NCBI GenBank assembly: GCA_023440945.1 | Contig: JAEZRL010000032.1 | Span: 1-6,450 of the forward strand | Direction of reading: 5' to 3' | Origin: Bacteroidota bacterium | GTDB taxonomy: Bacteria > Bacteroidota > Bacteroidia > Chitinophagales > Chitinophagaceae | DNA: 6,450 nt | Part shown: piece by piece, positions 1 to 5,068 of the stretch | Numbering within the stretch: the stretch's first letter is position 1 | Layout: every line of letters starts with the position of its first letter | Notes under the pieces: model-generated | The model's database searches: none | What the model was told of the DNA's origin: nothing | Seen by the model: the letters and a program-made list of their open reading frames with translations, nothing else | Position numbers and translations under genes: made by a program

Positions 1-459
1 TTGCAGGGATGAGGCTATCTCATCTGCATTCTCAAATTTTCCTTTTATTAATAACGCTGACTTTGCCACTTTTATGCCGCCAAATGCTGCAACCGCTACC
101 GTAAATCTTTTGTTGAAAGTTAAGGCAGATGTTGCGGCATCGCAACTGGTGTAAGGGAGATGAAGCATATCGAAATAACCCTGTAGTTTTCCATCTTCGC
201 CGGGAGTACCATGAATGCACATTAGTACTGCATCAAAATTTATTTTATGACCATTTGCAATGATGGAAAAATCACTTCTGTCCACAGCCGATTTATTGCC
301 GCTTTCATCTTCATACGTCCAGCCACGAGGATTTATATCAATGGTATAAACATCAAACTTTTCCCTGTCAACGTTGTTTGAAACAGTTATGGCGCTTTTA
401 TAACTTATTTCCGCTTCGCCGCTGTAACCGCCCGTAACGAGGGCAATTTTCTTTTTCAT
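1..459 (-). CDS. ddl: D-alanine--D-alanine ligase, N-terminal 153 residues (cut by window edge)
   Basis: Cytoplasmic ATP-grasp ligase that joins two D-alanines for the peptidoglycan precursor; an essential cell-wall step. The reading frame is open from the ATG at 457-459 to the left edge with no stop, so about half of a typical protein of 300-330 residues is present. Visible family marks are the start MKKKIALVTGG (residues 1-11), SGEAEIS (13-19) with Glu15 at the place of the D-alanine-binding glutamate of known Ddl enzymes, and IHGTPGEDGKLQG (82-94), the signature of the N-terminal domain. It is followed by PYTSCDAATSALTFNK (102-117), which leads into the central domain. The ATP-grasp core and C-terminal catalytic residues lie outside the window. 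The start is preceded by AACACTGGCA with no Shine-Dalgarno site, as is usual in Bacteroidota. A terminator at 558-588 separates it from the upstream acidic gene, so it probably has its own promoter. Identification is firm; completeness cannot be judged. Confidence 0.93.
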   Translation of the reverse strand, partial: MKKKIALVTGGYSGEAEISYKSAITVSNNVDREKFDVYTIDINPRGWTYEDESGNKSAVDRSDFSIIANGHKINFDAVLMCIHGTPGEDGKLQGYFDMLHLPYTSCDAATSALTFNKRFTVAVAAFGGIKVAKSALLIKGKFENADEIASSLQ

Positions 460-512
460 TGCCAGTGTTTAGCGCCAAAGATAATTGGAGGAGCACAAGT
501 TTTGAAATGATA

Positions 513-542
513 ATTATATCCTAACTATTTTTTTAGCGGCAA
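513..542 (-). promoter_or_regulatory. Candidate promoter of ddl
   Basis: On the minus strand TTG (540-542) and TATAATTAT (starting at 518) are 21 bases apart, upstream of the ddl start at 459 and downstream of the terminator at 558-588. The layout resembles the Bacteroidota -33/-7 arrangement, but the downstream element lacks the final TTTG. A better -7 match, TATCTTTG (476-483, minus strand), lies closer to the start but has no -33 partner at the right distance. Either could be used. Confidence 0.3.
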
Positions 543-557
543 TGCGAAGTTTTGCTT

Positions 558-588
558 AAAATAATAAAGCCGGCAAAATTACCGGCTT
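558..588 (-). terminator. Intrinsic terminator after the acidic-protein gene
   Basis: A perfect 7-bp stem AAGCCGG/CCGGCTT (567-573 with 582-588) encloses an 8-base loop. On the minus strand it is followed by the T-rich stretch TATTATTTTA (557-566). It sits 36 bases beyond the stop of the minus-strand gene at 624-950 and ends that transcript before ddl. No comparable T-tract exists on the plus strand side. Confidence 0.75.
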
Positions 589-623
589 ATAAATCAGCAT
601 AGTGCATTTTAGACAATGAACAT

Positions 624-950
624 TTAAATTGTGTCATCATCTTCTTCCTCGTCTTCATCTTCGTCCCATTCAATGTCTTCGATATCTTCTTCATCCATAT
701 CATTTTCTTCTAAATCGGCTTCATCTAAGGGAACATCTTCTTCTTCTACAGTTATATCCTCTTCTTCCAGTTCATCATCGTCATCATCATCTTCATCAGG
801 TTCATCACTTAATACATCATCCAAAAGTTCTGAATCTTCCTGTGTTGCACCTTCGTCTTCATCATCTGCAATCATCGTTATTACATTTTCCATTTCTAGA
901 GGAGCGGTTAAAATGTCAAACTGGTTTTTTGAGGTTTTATTCGTTTGCAT
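624..950 (-). CDS. Small, extremely acidic protein of unknown function
   Basis: I do not recognise this gene. With the start chosen here it encodes 108 residues. About 57 of them are Asp or Glu, and there is no Lys, Arg or His after residue 8. A short neutral N-terminus (MQTNKTSKNQFDILTAPLEM) leads into an acidic tail with runs such as DEDDDDDDELEEED, broken by regularly placed Ile, Leu, Val and one Trp (DIEDIEWDEDED). No signal peptide or membrane segment is visible and the protein is probably disordered. The frame extends 14 codons further up to 992. I prefer the ATG at 948-950 because a candidate promoter (976-1004) would lie inside the longer version, and because the extra residues (MIRVIIIVQLKKLC) contrast with the rest. 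An ATG at 891-893 is a third option. The plus-strand frames over this stretch are Ser- or His/Leu-rich mirror images. A terminator follows at 558-588, so it is probably monocistronic. Possible roles (nucleic-acid mimic, chaperone-like tail, metal binding) are guesses. Confidence 0.65.
   Translation of the reverse strand: MQTNKTSKNQFDILTAPLEMENVITMIADDEDEGATQEDSELLDDVLSDEPDEDDDDDDELEEEDITVEEEDVPLDEADLEENDMDEEDIEDIEWDEDEDEEEDDDTI
772..791. repeat. Short TCA/TGA trinucleotide tract
   Basis: Within the acidic gene the plus strand reads as nearly pure TCA units (TCATCATCG then TCATCATCATC), encoding the six-Asp run on the minus strand. Because the unit length is three, slippage would lengthen or shorten the Asp run without breaking the frame. 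More TCT/TTC/TCA-type units flank it through roughly 640-870, giving the gene a strongly biased composition. Confidence 0.6.
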
Positions 951-975
951 ACAAAGTTTTTTTAGTTGCACAATA

Positions 976-1004
976 ATTATAACCCGAATCAAGTTTTAAG
1001 CCAA
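976..1004 (-). promoter_or_regulatory. Candidate promoter of the acidic-protein gene
   Basis: On the minus strand TTG (1002-1004) is separated by 20 bases from TATAATTATTG (starting at 981). The predicted transcript start would be near 965-970, giving a leader of about 15-20 bases before the ATG at 950. The downstream element resembles the one proposed for ddl. The match to TAnnTTTG is imperfect, so this is tentative, but it supports the shorter start of the gene. Confidence 0.3.
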
Positions 1005-1024
1005 TTACGATTATTTGTGCCAGG

Positions 1025-1052
1025 AGTATTTTTAAGTGATTTTTTAAATACT
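1025..1052. repeat. Inverted repeat between divergent promoters
   Basis: AGTATTT (1025-1031) and AAATACT (1046-1052) form a perfect 7-bp inverted repeat with a 14-base, T-rich spacer. It lies between the candidate minus-strand promoter at 976-1004 and the candidate plus-strand promoter at 1091-1098. It is AT-rich and could be chance; a regulator-binding site is possible. Confidence 0.35.
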
Positions 1053-1090
1053 TAATGGTTTCCTTGACTTTCTTTTATGAAAAGGAAAAT

Positions 1091-1098
1091 TAATTTTG
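1091..1098 (+). promoter_or_regulatory. -7 promoter element of the putative small RNA
   Basis: TAATTTTG is an exact match to the Bacteroidota -7 consensus TAnnTTTG on the plus strand. A TTGAC element (1064-1068) lies upstream, but 24 bases separate TTG from this box, longer than the usual 19-21, so the -33 element is weak or absent. Transcription would begin around 1103-1106. No plus-strand gene follows before the terminator at 1212-1241. Confidence 0.4.
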
Positions 1099-1104
1099 TA
1101 GTGT

Positions 1105-1241
1105 AATTACTTCCACAGGATAATTCCCAGAGAAAATAGCTGTAAAATTAACCGGCAATTGCCGATAAAGATACTTTTTGCATGTCATGGGTTTAAAAAT
1201 ATTCCCAAGACAAGGCCGCCGTTTCTACGGTGGCTTTTTTT
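1105..1241 (+). ncRNA. Putative small RNA, about 135 nt, unknown family
   Basis: This stretch has a promoter-like box at its left (TAATTTTG, 1091-1098) and a good intrinsic terminator at its right (1212-1241), but no credible reading frame on either strand. Three hairpins can be drawn: CGGC/GCCG with an AATT loop (1153-1164, also a 12-bp DNA palindrome); a longer stem TGTC-A-TGGG with CCCA-A-GACA (1183-1191 with 1204-1212; one A-A mismatch and a 13-base loop region); and the terminator stem. An ACAG/CTGT pairing (1115-1118 with 1139-1142) is possible at the 5' end. I see no tmRNA tag, SRP-type GGAA loop or 6S-like long rod. It runs convergently toward the end of scpA, so its tail could also influence that transcript. 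The 5' end is an estimate. The alternative is an orphan terminator with no RNA. Confidence 0.45.
1212..1241 (+). terminator. Plus-strand intrinsic terminator without an upstream plus-strand gene
   Basis: GCCGCCGT (1215-1222) pairs with ACGGTGGC (1227-1234), with one G-U pair and a TTCT loop. The stem can extend by G-U and two A-U pairs into the T-tract at 1235-1241. On the minus strand no T-tract follows the hairpin, so it works only for plus-strand transcription. The nearest upstream gene on either strand reads the other way, which is why I propose a small RNA. Confidence 0.75.
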
Positions 1242-1282
1242 ATGCTCTAATTTGAACAGTATTGTTAAAAAGTAGGATAATA

Positions 1283-2074
1283 TTAGTTTTCCGTTATTAA
1301 GCCGGTTGCAGGTTCTTCTTCACGTTCATCATTCCATTCAACTATAAAATTGTTTCTTCCTTCGCCTACCATAATGGTCATATATTTTAGCTGAACAAGT
1401 TCAAGCAGGGAAAGAAACAAAAAGATGGCGTGAATTTTATTTTCGCAGTTCTCAAAAATATTTTCAAAAGAAACCGTTTTTTCGCTGCATACTTTATTCA
1501 GCATGTTTTCCCGGCTTTCTTCCATTGTATAATTATAACGTACAACTGTGTGCACAGGTTTATTTTGTCTGTCGTGAACGCGTTGCATCACTTTCTCAAA
1601 CGCTTTCATCAGTTTAAAAAGCGTAAGTGTTTGTATTTCGGTTCCTTCAGCCGCTTCTTCTCCTATTAGCGAAAGTTCTTTTTGCAAATTGCCACGTTTA
1701 ACCATCAGCATACGCAGGGCTTCCATTTCAGCCATTTGTGTGGCCGCTTCTTTAAAACGCTTGTATTCTAAAATCTTATCAACTAATTCTTGTCTCGGAT
1801 CTATTTCGTTGCCTTGTGCATCTATTTCTTTTCGTGGCAACAACATCTTTGCTTTTATGCGCATTAAAGTGGAAATGAAAAGGATGAATTCGCTGCTTAA
1901 TTCAATATTCAGCTTTTCCTGTTCGTGTATAAAGGCAAGAAAATCGTTGGTGATCTTTGTAATAGGAATATTATAAATATCCAGTTCATCCCTTTCAATA
2001 AAGAATAAAAGAAGATCGAAAGGGCCTTCGAACTGATCTAATTTTATTTGATATGCTGCTGTATTTACTGCCAT
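1283..2074 (-). CDS. scpA: Segregation and condensation protein A (ScpA, SMC kleisin)
   Basis: ScpA is the kleisin subunit that bridges the two SMC heads and, with ScpB, compacts and segregates the chromosome in the cytoplasm. The 263-residue product has the expected length. The N-terminal SMC-neck-binding domain shows FEGPFDLLLFFIERDELDIY (residues 15-34), the family hallmark, then a helix with LMRIKAKMLLP (70-80). A variable charged linker with helical segments covers roughly 90-190. The C-terminal winged-helix domain that contacts the other SMC head is seen in AIFLFLSLLELVQLKYMTI, followed by a charged tail. The ATG at 2072-2074 gives a standard N-terminus and is preceded by the A-rich CAACTAAAAACA and no Shine-Dalgarno site. 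No scpB is adjacent. The gene is 261 bases downstream of mscL, with a candidate promoter at 2178-2210, so it may be transcribed alone. No clear terminator follows on its own strand. Confidence 0.96.
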   Translation of the reverse strand: MAVNTAAYQIKLDQFEGPFDLLLFFIERDELDIYNIPITKITNDFLAFIHEQEKLNIELSSEFILFISTLMRIKAKMLLPRKEIDAQGNEIDPRQELVDKILEYKRFKEAATQMAEMEALRMLMVKRGNLQKELSLIGEEAAEGTEIQTLTLFKLMKAFEKVMQRVHDRQNKPVHTVVRYNYTMEESRENMLNKVCSEKTVSFENIFENCENKIHAIFLFLSLLELVQLKYMTIMVGEGRNNFIVEWNDEREEEPATGLITEN

Positions 2075-2177
2075 TGTTTTTAGTTGAAGGGTTTGAACTG
2101 AATATTGAAGATGCCTATTGATTTACAGATGAAGTGATTGCGACGCAACGAAGATGCCATGAAATGCCATAGCCGGT

Positions 2178-2210
2178 ATAATAATAGACTACGGCGTTCA
2201 TTGAGGCAAA
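2178..2210 (-). promoter_or_regulatory. Candidate promoter of scpA
   Basis: On the minus strand TTTG (2207-2210) is followed after 20 bases by TATTATTAT (2178-2186). The spacing fits a Bacteroidota promoter, while the -7 box is only a partial match. It would give a leader of roughly 95-100 bases before the scpA ATG at 2074. Confidence 0.25.
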
Positions 2211-2272
2211 AATCAAATAACTGCTATCGAAATAAAAACCAATGCCGGTATCAAAATAATACTCAATACGAA

Positions 2273-2304
2273 CCTGTACAAATGTATTGTTTACAGGCGT
2301 ACAG
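2273..2304. repeat. Overlapping inverted repeats downstream of mscL
   Basis: CCTGTA (2273-2278) pairs with TACAGG (2292-2297). In an alternative register CTGTAC (2274-2279) pairs with GTACAG (2299-2304). The two stems exclude each other. The position, 32-63 bases past the mscL stop, would suit a transcript-end structure, but no T-tract follows on the minus strand. The rest of 2075-2335 shows no convincing gene. Confidence 0.35.
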
Positions 2305-2335
2305 TAAGGCAATAAATATCCACACTGAAAGTGAA

Positions 2336-2770
2336 TTACTGCTTTTTTAACTCATCACGAATTTCCGTAAGTAATTTTTCTGTAGCGGTAAGTTCCGGCG
2401 CAGGTGCAGACTCAACAGCCACTTTCGCTTCGTGTTTTCTTCTTAAACTGTTCATGCCCTTAACCAGCAGGAAAACGATAAAAGCGAGAATGATGAAGTT
2501 GAGAATAATGGTTAGGAAATTGCCCCATGCAAGAACAGGACCCGCTTTACGTGCCTCGGCGAGTGTAACATTTGCAGGAACATTACTGGCAAGCGGGAGG
2601 TACAGATTACTGAAATCGGCTTTGAAAAAAATGCCGACGATAGGCATGATAATGTCGTTAACAACTGAATCTACTATTTTACCAAAGGCAGCACCGATGA
2701 TAACACCTACTGCGAGATCCATTACATTGCCCTTAACGGCAAACTCTTTAAATTCTTTAAGAAAAGACAT
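2336..2770 (-). CDS. mscL: Large-conductance mechanosensitive channel MscL
   Basis: Inner-membrane pentameric channel that opens under membrane tension and lets solutes out during hypo-osmotic shock. The 144-residue product is close to the 136 of E. coli MscL and aligns from the first residue. The amphipathic N-terminal helix MSFLKEFKEFAVKGN (1-15) leads into TM1 with DLAVGVIIGAAFGKIV (18-33), including Gly22 and the small residues that line the pore constriction. A periplasmic loop follows (about 46-80), then TM2 (about 84-104, GNFLTIILNFIILAFIVFLL) and a basic cytoplasmic stretch (LRRK, 109-112). A linker with SAPAPE leads to the C-terminal helical-bundle motif TEKLLTEIRDELKK (near 129-143). 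The ATG at 2768-2770 fits the family N-terminus. It lies 60 bases downstream of the PPK2 gene on the same strand with no terminator between them, so co-transcription is plausible. Confidence 0.97.
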   Translation of the reverse strand: MSFLKEFKEFAVKGNVMDLAVGVIIGAAFGKIVDSVVNDIIMPIVGIFFKADFSNLYLPLASNVPANVTLAEARKAGPVLAWGNFLTIILNFIILAFIVFLLVKGMNSLRRKHEAKVAVESAPAPELTATEKLLTEIRDELKKQ

Positions 2771-2830
2771 AAGCGTTAGTTTGAGGTGATTAAATTAAGG
2801 CTAAGAAGTGAATATTAAAAGAAAAAGCGG

Positions 2831-3577
2831 CTATTTTTTTAATCCCGGATAACGCATATTCAACGACTTGAGCAAGTTGAGAAGCGAAGATGCAATAATA
2901 TATTCCTTGTACCAATTCTGATCTGCCGGTACGATTGTCCACGGAACTTCGTTACAATTTTCAAAGACATCTTCGTAAGCCTGCATATAATCATTCCATA
3001 ATTTGGCTTCTTCAAAATCCTGCTCGTTGTATTTCCATTGTTTTTTCGGATTGCTTAAACGTTCTTCCAAACGTTCGTGCTGTTCTTCAGGCGATACATG
3101 TAAATAGAATTTCAAAATATGGGTATTGTTATGCACCTGCAGCAATTTTTCAAAATTATTGATTGCATTCATTCTTTCTTTAGCAGTTGAATCATCAATC
3201 ATTTTGTGCACACGAGTTATAAGAACATCTTCATATTGCGAACGATTGAATATTTGTATCATGCCTTTTGGCGGAGTAACCTTATGCACCCGCCAAAGAA
3301 AATCATGTGCAAGTTCTTCTGCTGTTGGTTGCTTAAAAGAATGAACGGTAACGCCTTGTGGATTTAGACTGCCAAAAACATTTCGTATAGCGCCATCTTT
3401 TCCACCTGCATCCATTGCTTGGATTATTACAAGCACAGCATGTTTTGATTCTGCATACAATAAATTCTGGAGGTCGTCAAGCTCTTCCAGTATATCTTTT
3501 GTTTTGTTCTTAATATCTTCTTTTTGAACATCTTCAGGTGCCCTGGTGCTTATATTACTTAATTCAATTTTTGGCAT
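2831..3577 (-). CDS. ppk2: PPK2-family polyphosphate:nucleotide phosphotransferase (class III-type)
   Basis: Cytoplasmic kinase of the PPK2 family, which moves phosphate between polyphosphate and nucleotides. The wording of its motifs is closest to the PPK2-related subfamily that includes class III enzymes, which phosphorylate AMP and ADP; the exact substrate is inferred. The 248-residue product is a single PPK2 domain. Seen in order are LQNLLYAESKHAVLVIIQ (36-53), a Walker A-type loop AMDAGGKDG (54-62), NPQGV (72-76), SFKQPTAEELAHDFLWR (80-96), the Walker B region IFNRSQYEDVL (109-119) with RVH (122-124), the lid ERLEERLSNPKKQWK (168-182), NDYMQAYED (195-203) and PWTIVPAD (212-219). The Walker loop begins with Ala54 where I expect Gly in most members, a minor deviation. 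The ATG at 3575-3577 leaves a short N-terminal extension and no Shine-Dalgarno site. The gene is divergent from gap and 60 bases upstream of mscL. Confidence 0.93.
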   Translation of the reverse strand: MPKIELSNISTRAPEDVQKEDIKNKTKDILEELDDLQNLLYAESKHAVLVIIQAMDAGGKDGAIRNVFGSLNPQGVTVHSFKQPTAEELAHDFLWRVHKVTPPKGMIQIFNRSQYEDVLITRVHKMIDDSTAKERMNAINNFEKLLQVHNNTHILKFYLHVSPEEQHERLEERLSNPKKQWKYNEQDFEEAKLWNDYMQAYEDVFENCNEVPWTIVPADQNWYKEYIIASSLLNLLKSLNMRYPGLKK

Positions 3578-3645
3578 TTGTTGCAGGTTAAATGTTGGGG
3601 ACTGCTAGTGGCTGGTTTATCTCCTCTGTGTCGAATTTCGGATTT

Positions 3646-3653
3646 CAAATGTA
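3646..3653 (-). promoter_or_regulatory. Candidate -7 element for the ppk2-mscL transcript
   Basis: On the minus strand TACATTTG matches TAnnTTTG exactly, 69 bases upstream of the PPK2 start. No TTG or TTTG is found 19-21 bases further upstream, so only half of the promoter is supported. Confidence 0.3.
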
Positions 3654-3730
3654 AAATTTTAAGTTTAAGTTCTCGCTTTTTAGTTTTTGAGAAAAAGGAG
3701 GATAAGGCTGTTGAATGAAAAAATATCATC

Positions 3731-3774
3731 GCTTTTAAAAGCATTACTTGTAAATTCGCGGTGCTTTTTAAAAA
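3731..3774. repeat. Two related palindromes upstream of gap
   Basis: GCTTTTAAAAGC (3731-3742) is a perfect 12-bp palindrome. GCTTTTTAAAAA (3763-3774) is a near copy of its left half with a similar dyad, 32 bases further on and 17 bases before the gap ATG. Two similar dyads about three helical turns apart in a promoter region suggest a regulator site, although the AT-rich composition makes chance occurrence possible. This 213-base region between divergent ppk2 and gap holds no gene I would defend, and I could not assign a convincing gap promoter. Confidence 0.4.
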
Positions 3775-3790
3775 TATAAACATTTAAAAC

Positions 3791-4804
3791 ATGAGCACAG
3801 TAAAAGTTGCGATCAATGGTTTTGGTCGTATTGGCCGGTTGGTTTTTCGCCAGATCTATAACATGGAAGGCATTGACGTGGTTGCGATAAATGATTTAAC
3901 AAGTCCGAAGGTTCTTGCACACCTGTTGAAATACGATAGCGCGCAGGGGCGTTTTGATGGCGAAGTAAAAAGTACCGAAAATTCTATTATAGTTAATGGT
4001 GATGAAGTAAATATCTATGCACAGAAGGATCCTTCACAAATTCCCTGGGGACAACACGATGTGGATGTGGTTATTGAAAGCACAGGCTTCTTCACAGATA
4101 AAACAAAAGCCGAAGCACATTTGAAAGCCGGCGCTAAAAGAGTAGTTATTTCCGCACCTGCTACAGGCGATCTTAAGACAATTGTATTTAATGTTAACCA
4201 TGATATCTTGGATGGCAGCGAAACAATAATCAGTTGCGCGTCCTGTACAACCAATTGTCTTGCACCAATGGCAAAAGCATTAAACGATGCATTTACAATT
4301 GAAGTGGGCAGCATGACAACCATTCACGCTTATACAAATGACCAGAATACATTGGATGCACCACATCCAAAGGGTGATCTTCGTCGTGCAAGGGCTGCTG
4401 CTGCGAACATTGTTCCTAACAGCACCGGCGCTGCAAAAGCAATCGGTTTGGTACTGCCCGAACTGAAAGGAAAATTAGATGGTGGTGCGCAACGTGTTCC
4501 TGTTATCACTGGTTCTGCAACAGAATTGGTTGCTTTATGTGCCAAAAAAACTACAGTAGAAGAAGTGAATGCTGCGATGAAAGCTGCAAGCGACGAGAGC
4601 TTTGGCTACAATGAAGATGATATCGTAAGCACAGATATTATTGGCATGCACTACGGTTCTTTATTCGACGCCACACAAACAAAAGTTATTACAACAGGAG
4701 ATAAACAATTGGTAAAAGTTGTTAGCTGGTACGATAATGAAATGAGTTATGCAAGCCAGTTGGTAAGAACTGTAAAATATTTTGCAGGTCTTATTTCCAA
4801 ATAG
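3791..4804 (+). CDS. gap: Glyceraldehyde-3-phosphate dehydrogenase, type I (NAD-type)
   Basis: Cytoplasmic glycolytic enzyme that oxidises glyceraldehyde-3-phosphate with NAD and phosphate to 1,3-bisphosphoglycerate, the substrate of the neighbouring pgk product. The 337 residues match the family length. The Rossmann domain begins VAINGFGRIGRL (6-17). Asp35, at the end of the second strand (VVAINDL, 30-36), is the acidic residue typical of NAD rather than NADP preference. The catalytic motif SCASCTTNC (148-156) holds the active Cys152, and His179 in TIHAYTNDQ (177-185) is the base partner. The phosphate-site loop and S-loop run through PHPKGDLRRARAAA and NSTGAAKA, and SWYDNE (312-317) closes the active site. 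All key residues are present. The ATG at 3791 gives the canonical N-terminus, preceded by the A-rich CATTTAAAAC. The gene ends 78 bases before a strong terminator, so it is probably not in one transcript with pgk. Confidence 0.98.
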   Translation: MSTVKVAINGFGRIGRLVFRQIYNMEGIDVVAINDLTSPKVLAHLLKYDSAQGRFDGEVKSTENSIIVNGDEVNIYAQKDPSQIPWGQHDVDVVIESTGFFTDKTKAEAHLKAGAKRVVISAPATGDLKTIVFNVNHDILDGSETIISCASCTTNCLAPMAKALNDAFTIEVGSMTTIHAYTNDQNTLDAPHPKGDLRRARAAAANIVPNSTGAAKAIGLVLPELKGKLDGGAQRVPVITGSATELVALCAKKTTVEEVNAAMKAASDESFGYNEDDIVSTDIIGMHYGSLFDATQTKVITTGDKQLVKVVSWYDNEMSYASQLVRTVKYFAGLISK

Positions 4805-4882
4805 TTTTATGGAACAAACTGAAGTGCTTTATTCAACATCGTTGTGTCACTCACTTCAACGCCTTGTTATATAATTAGCAGG

Positions 4883-4917
4883 AAAAAAACCGCAGTGCAT
4901 AATGCTGCGGTTTTTTT
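4883..4917 (+). terminator. Strong intrinsic terminator after gap
   Basis: CCGCAG (4890-4895) pairs with CTGCGG (4905-4910). Two inner wobble pairs leave a short loop, and A7 (4883-4889) faces T7 (4911-4917), so the stem can extend to about 15 pairs. It is nearly symmetrical and could work on both strands, but only gap reads into it here. Confidence 0.9.
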
Positions 4918-4954
4918 GTAGCCTTTTAAATCAGTTATCATCTTTTTTCATATT

Positions 4955-4973
4955 AATGGTATTACTTACCATT
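4955..4973. repeat. 7-bp dyad upstream of the pgk promoter box
   Basis: AATGGTA (4955-4961) and TACCATT (4967-4973) form a perfect inverted repeat around a 5-base centre (TTACT). Its centre is 31 bases upstream of the first base of the pgk -7 box at 4995-5002, so it covers the place where a -33 element would sit, and no TTTG is found there. This position suits an operator or activator site for pgk. It is not followed by a good T-tract, so a terminator is unlikely. Confidence 0.45.
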
Positions 4974-4994
4974 CTTTAAACAAATATTTGAAGC

Positions 4995-5002
4995 TAACTT
5001 TG
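4995..5002 (+). promoter_or_regulatory. -7 promoter element of pgk
   Basis: TAACTTTG matches the Bacteroidota -7 consensus TAnnTTTG exactly, 66 bases before the pgk ATG and beyond the gap terminator. A leader of about 55-60 bases would result. No TTTG or TTG lies at the expected distance upstream; the dyad at 4955-4973 occupies that place instead. Confidence 0.45.
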
Positions 5003-5068
5003 AATCCCTTGTTACTACTCAATAACAAATAACGGATCATCGTGTAAATCACTAATTAAACTAACAAC

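Noticed and set aside
629..999. Plus-strand open frames over the acidic gene, one Ser-rich (631-999) and one His/Leu-rich (629-976)
   Set aside because: Their low-complexity composition is the direct mirror of Asp/Glu codon runs on the minus strand, and the minus-strand frame has a matching terminator and candidate promoter.
1212..1241. The hairpin at 1212-1241 as a terminator for scpA
   Set aside because: On the minus strand the hairpin is preceded by the A-tract and followed by CCTTGTCTTGGG, with no T-tract, so it would not work in that direction.
2154..2170. Two copies of ATGCCAT 10 bases apart, and GCCGGTAT repeated at 2172-2179 and 2244-2251
   Set aside because: Short direct repeats in AT-rich DNA with no link to a promoter or conserved structure that I can see; probably chance.
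2115..2350. Short frames on both strands in the mscL-scpA gap (minus 2115-2312, plus 2138-2350)
   Set aside because: No recognisable domain, odd Tyr- or Asn/Arg-rich composition, and the plus frame runs into the mscL end. Chance open frames are likely.
3696..3738. AGGAGG followed by a 7-codon frame (ATG at 3715) upstream of gap, as a possible leader peptide
   Set aside because: The 13-base spacing is too long for a Shine-Dalgarno site, genes here do not use such sites, and no attenuator-like terminator lies before gap.
3559..3783. Minus-strand frame of 74 codons overlapping the ppk2 start
   Set aside because: It overlaps the well-supported N-terminus of the PPK2 protein and the regulatory gap, and has no recognisable family features.
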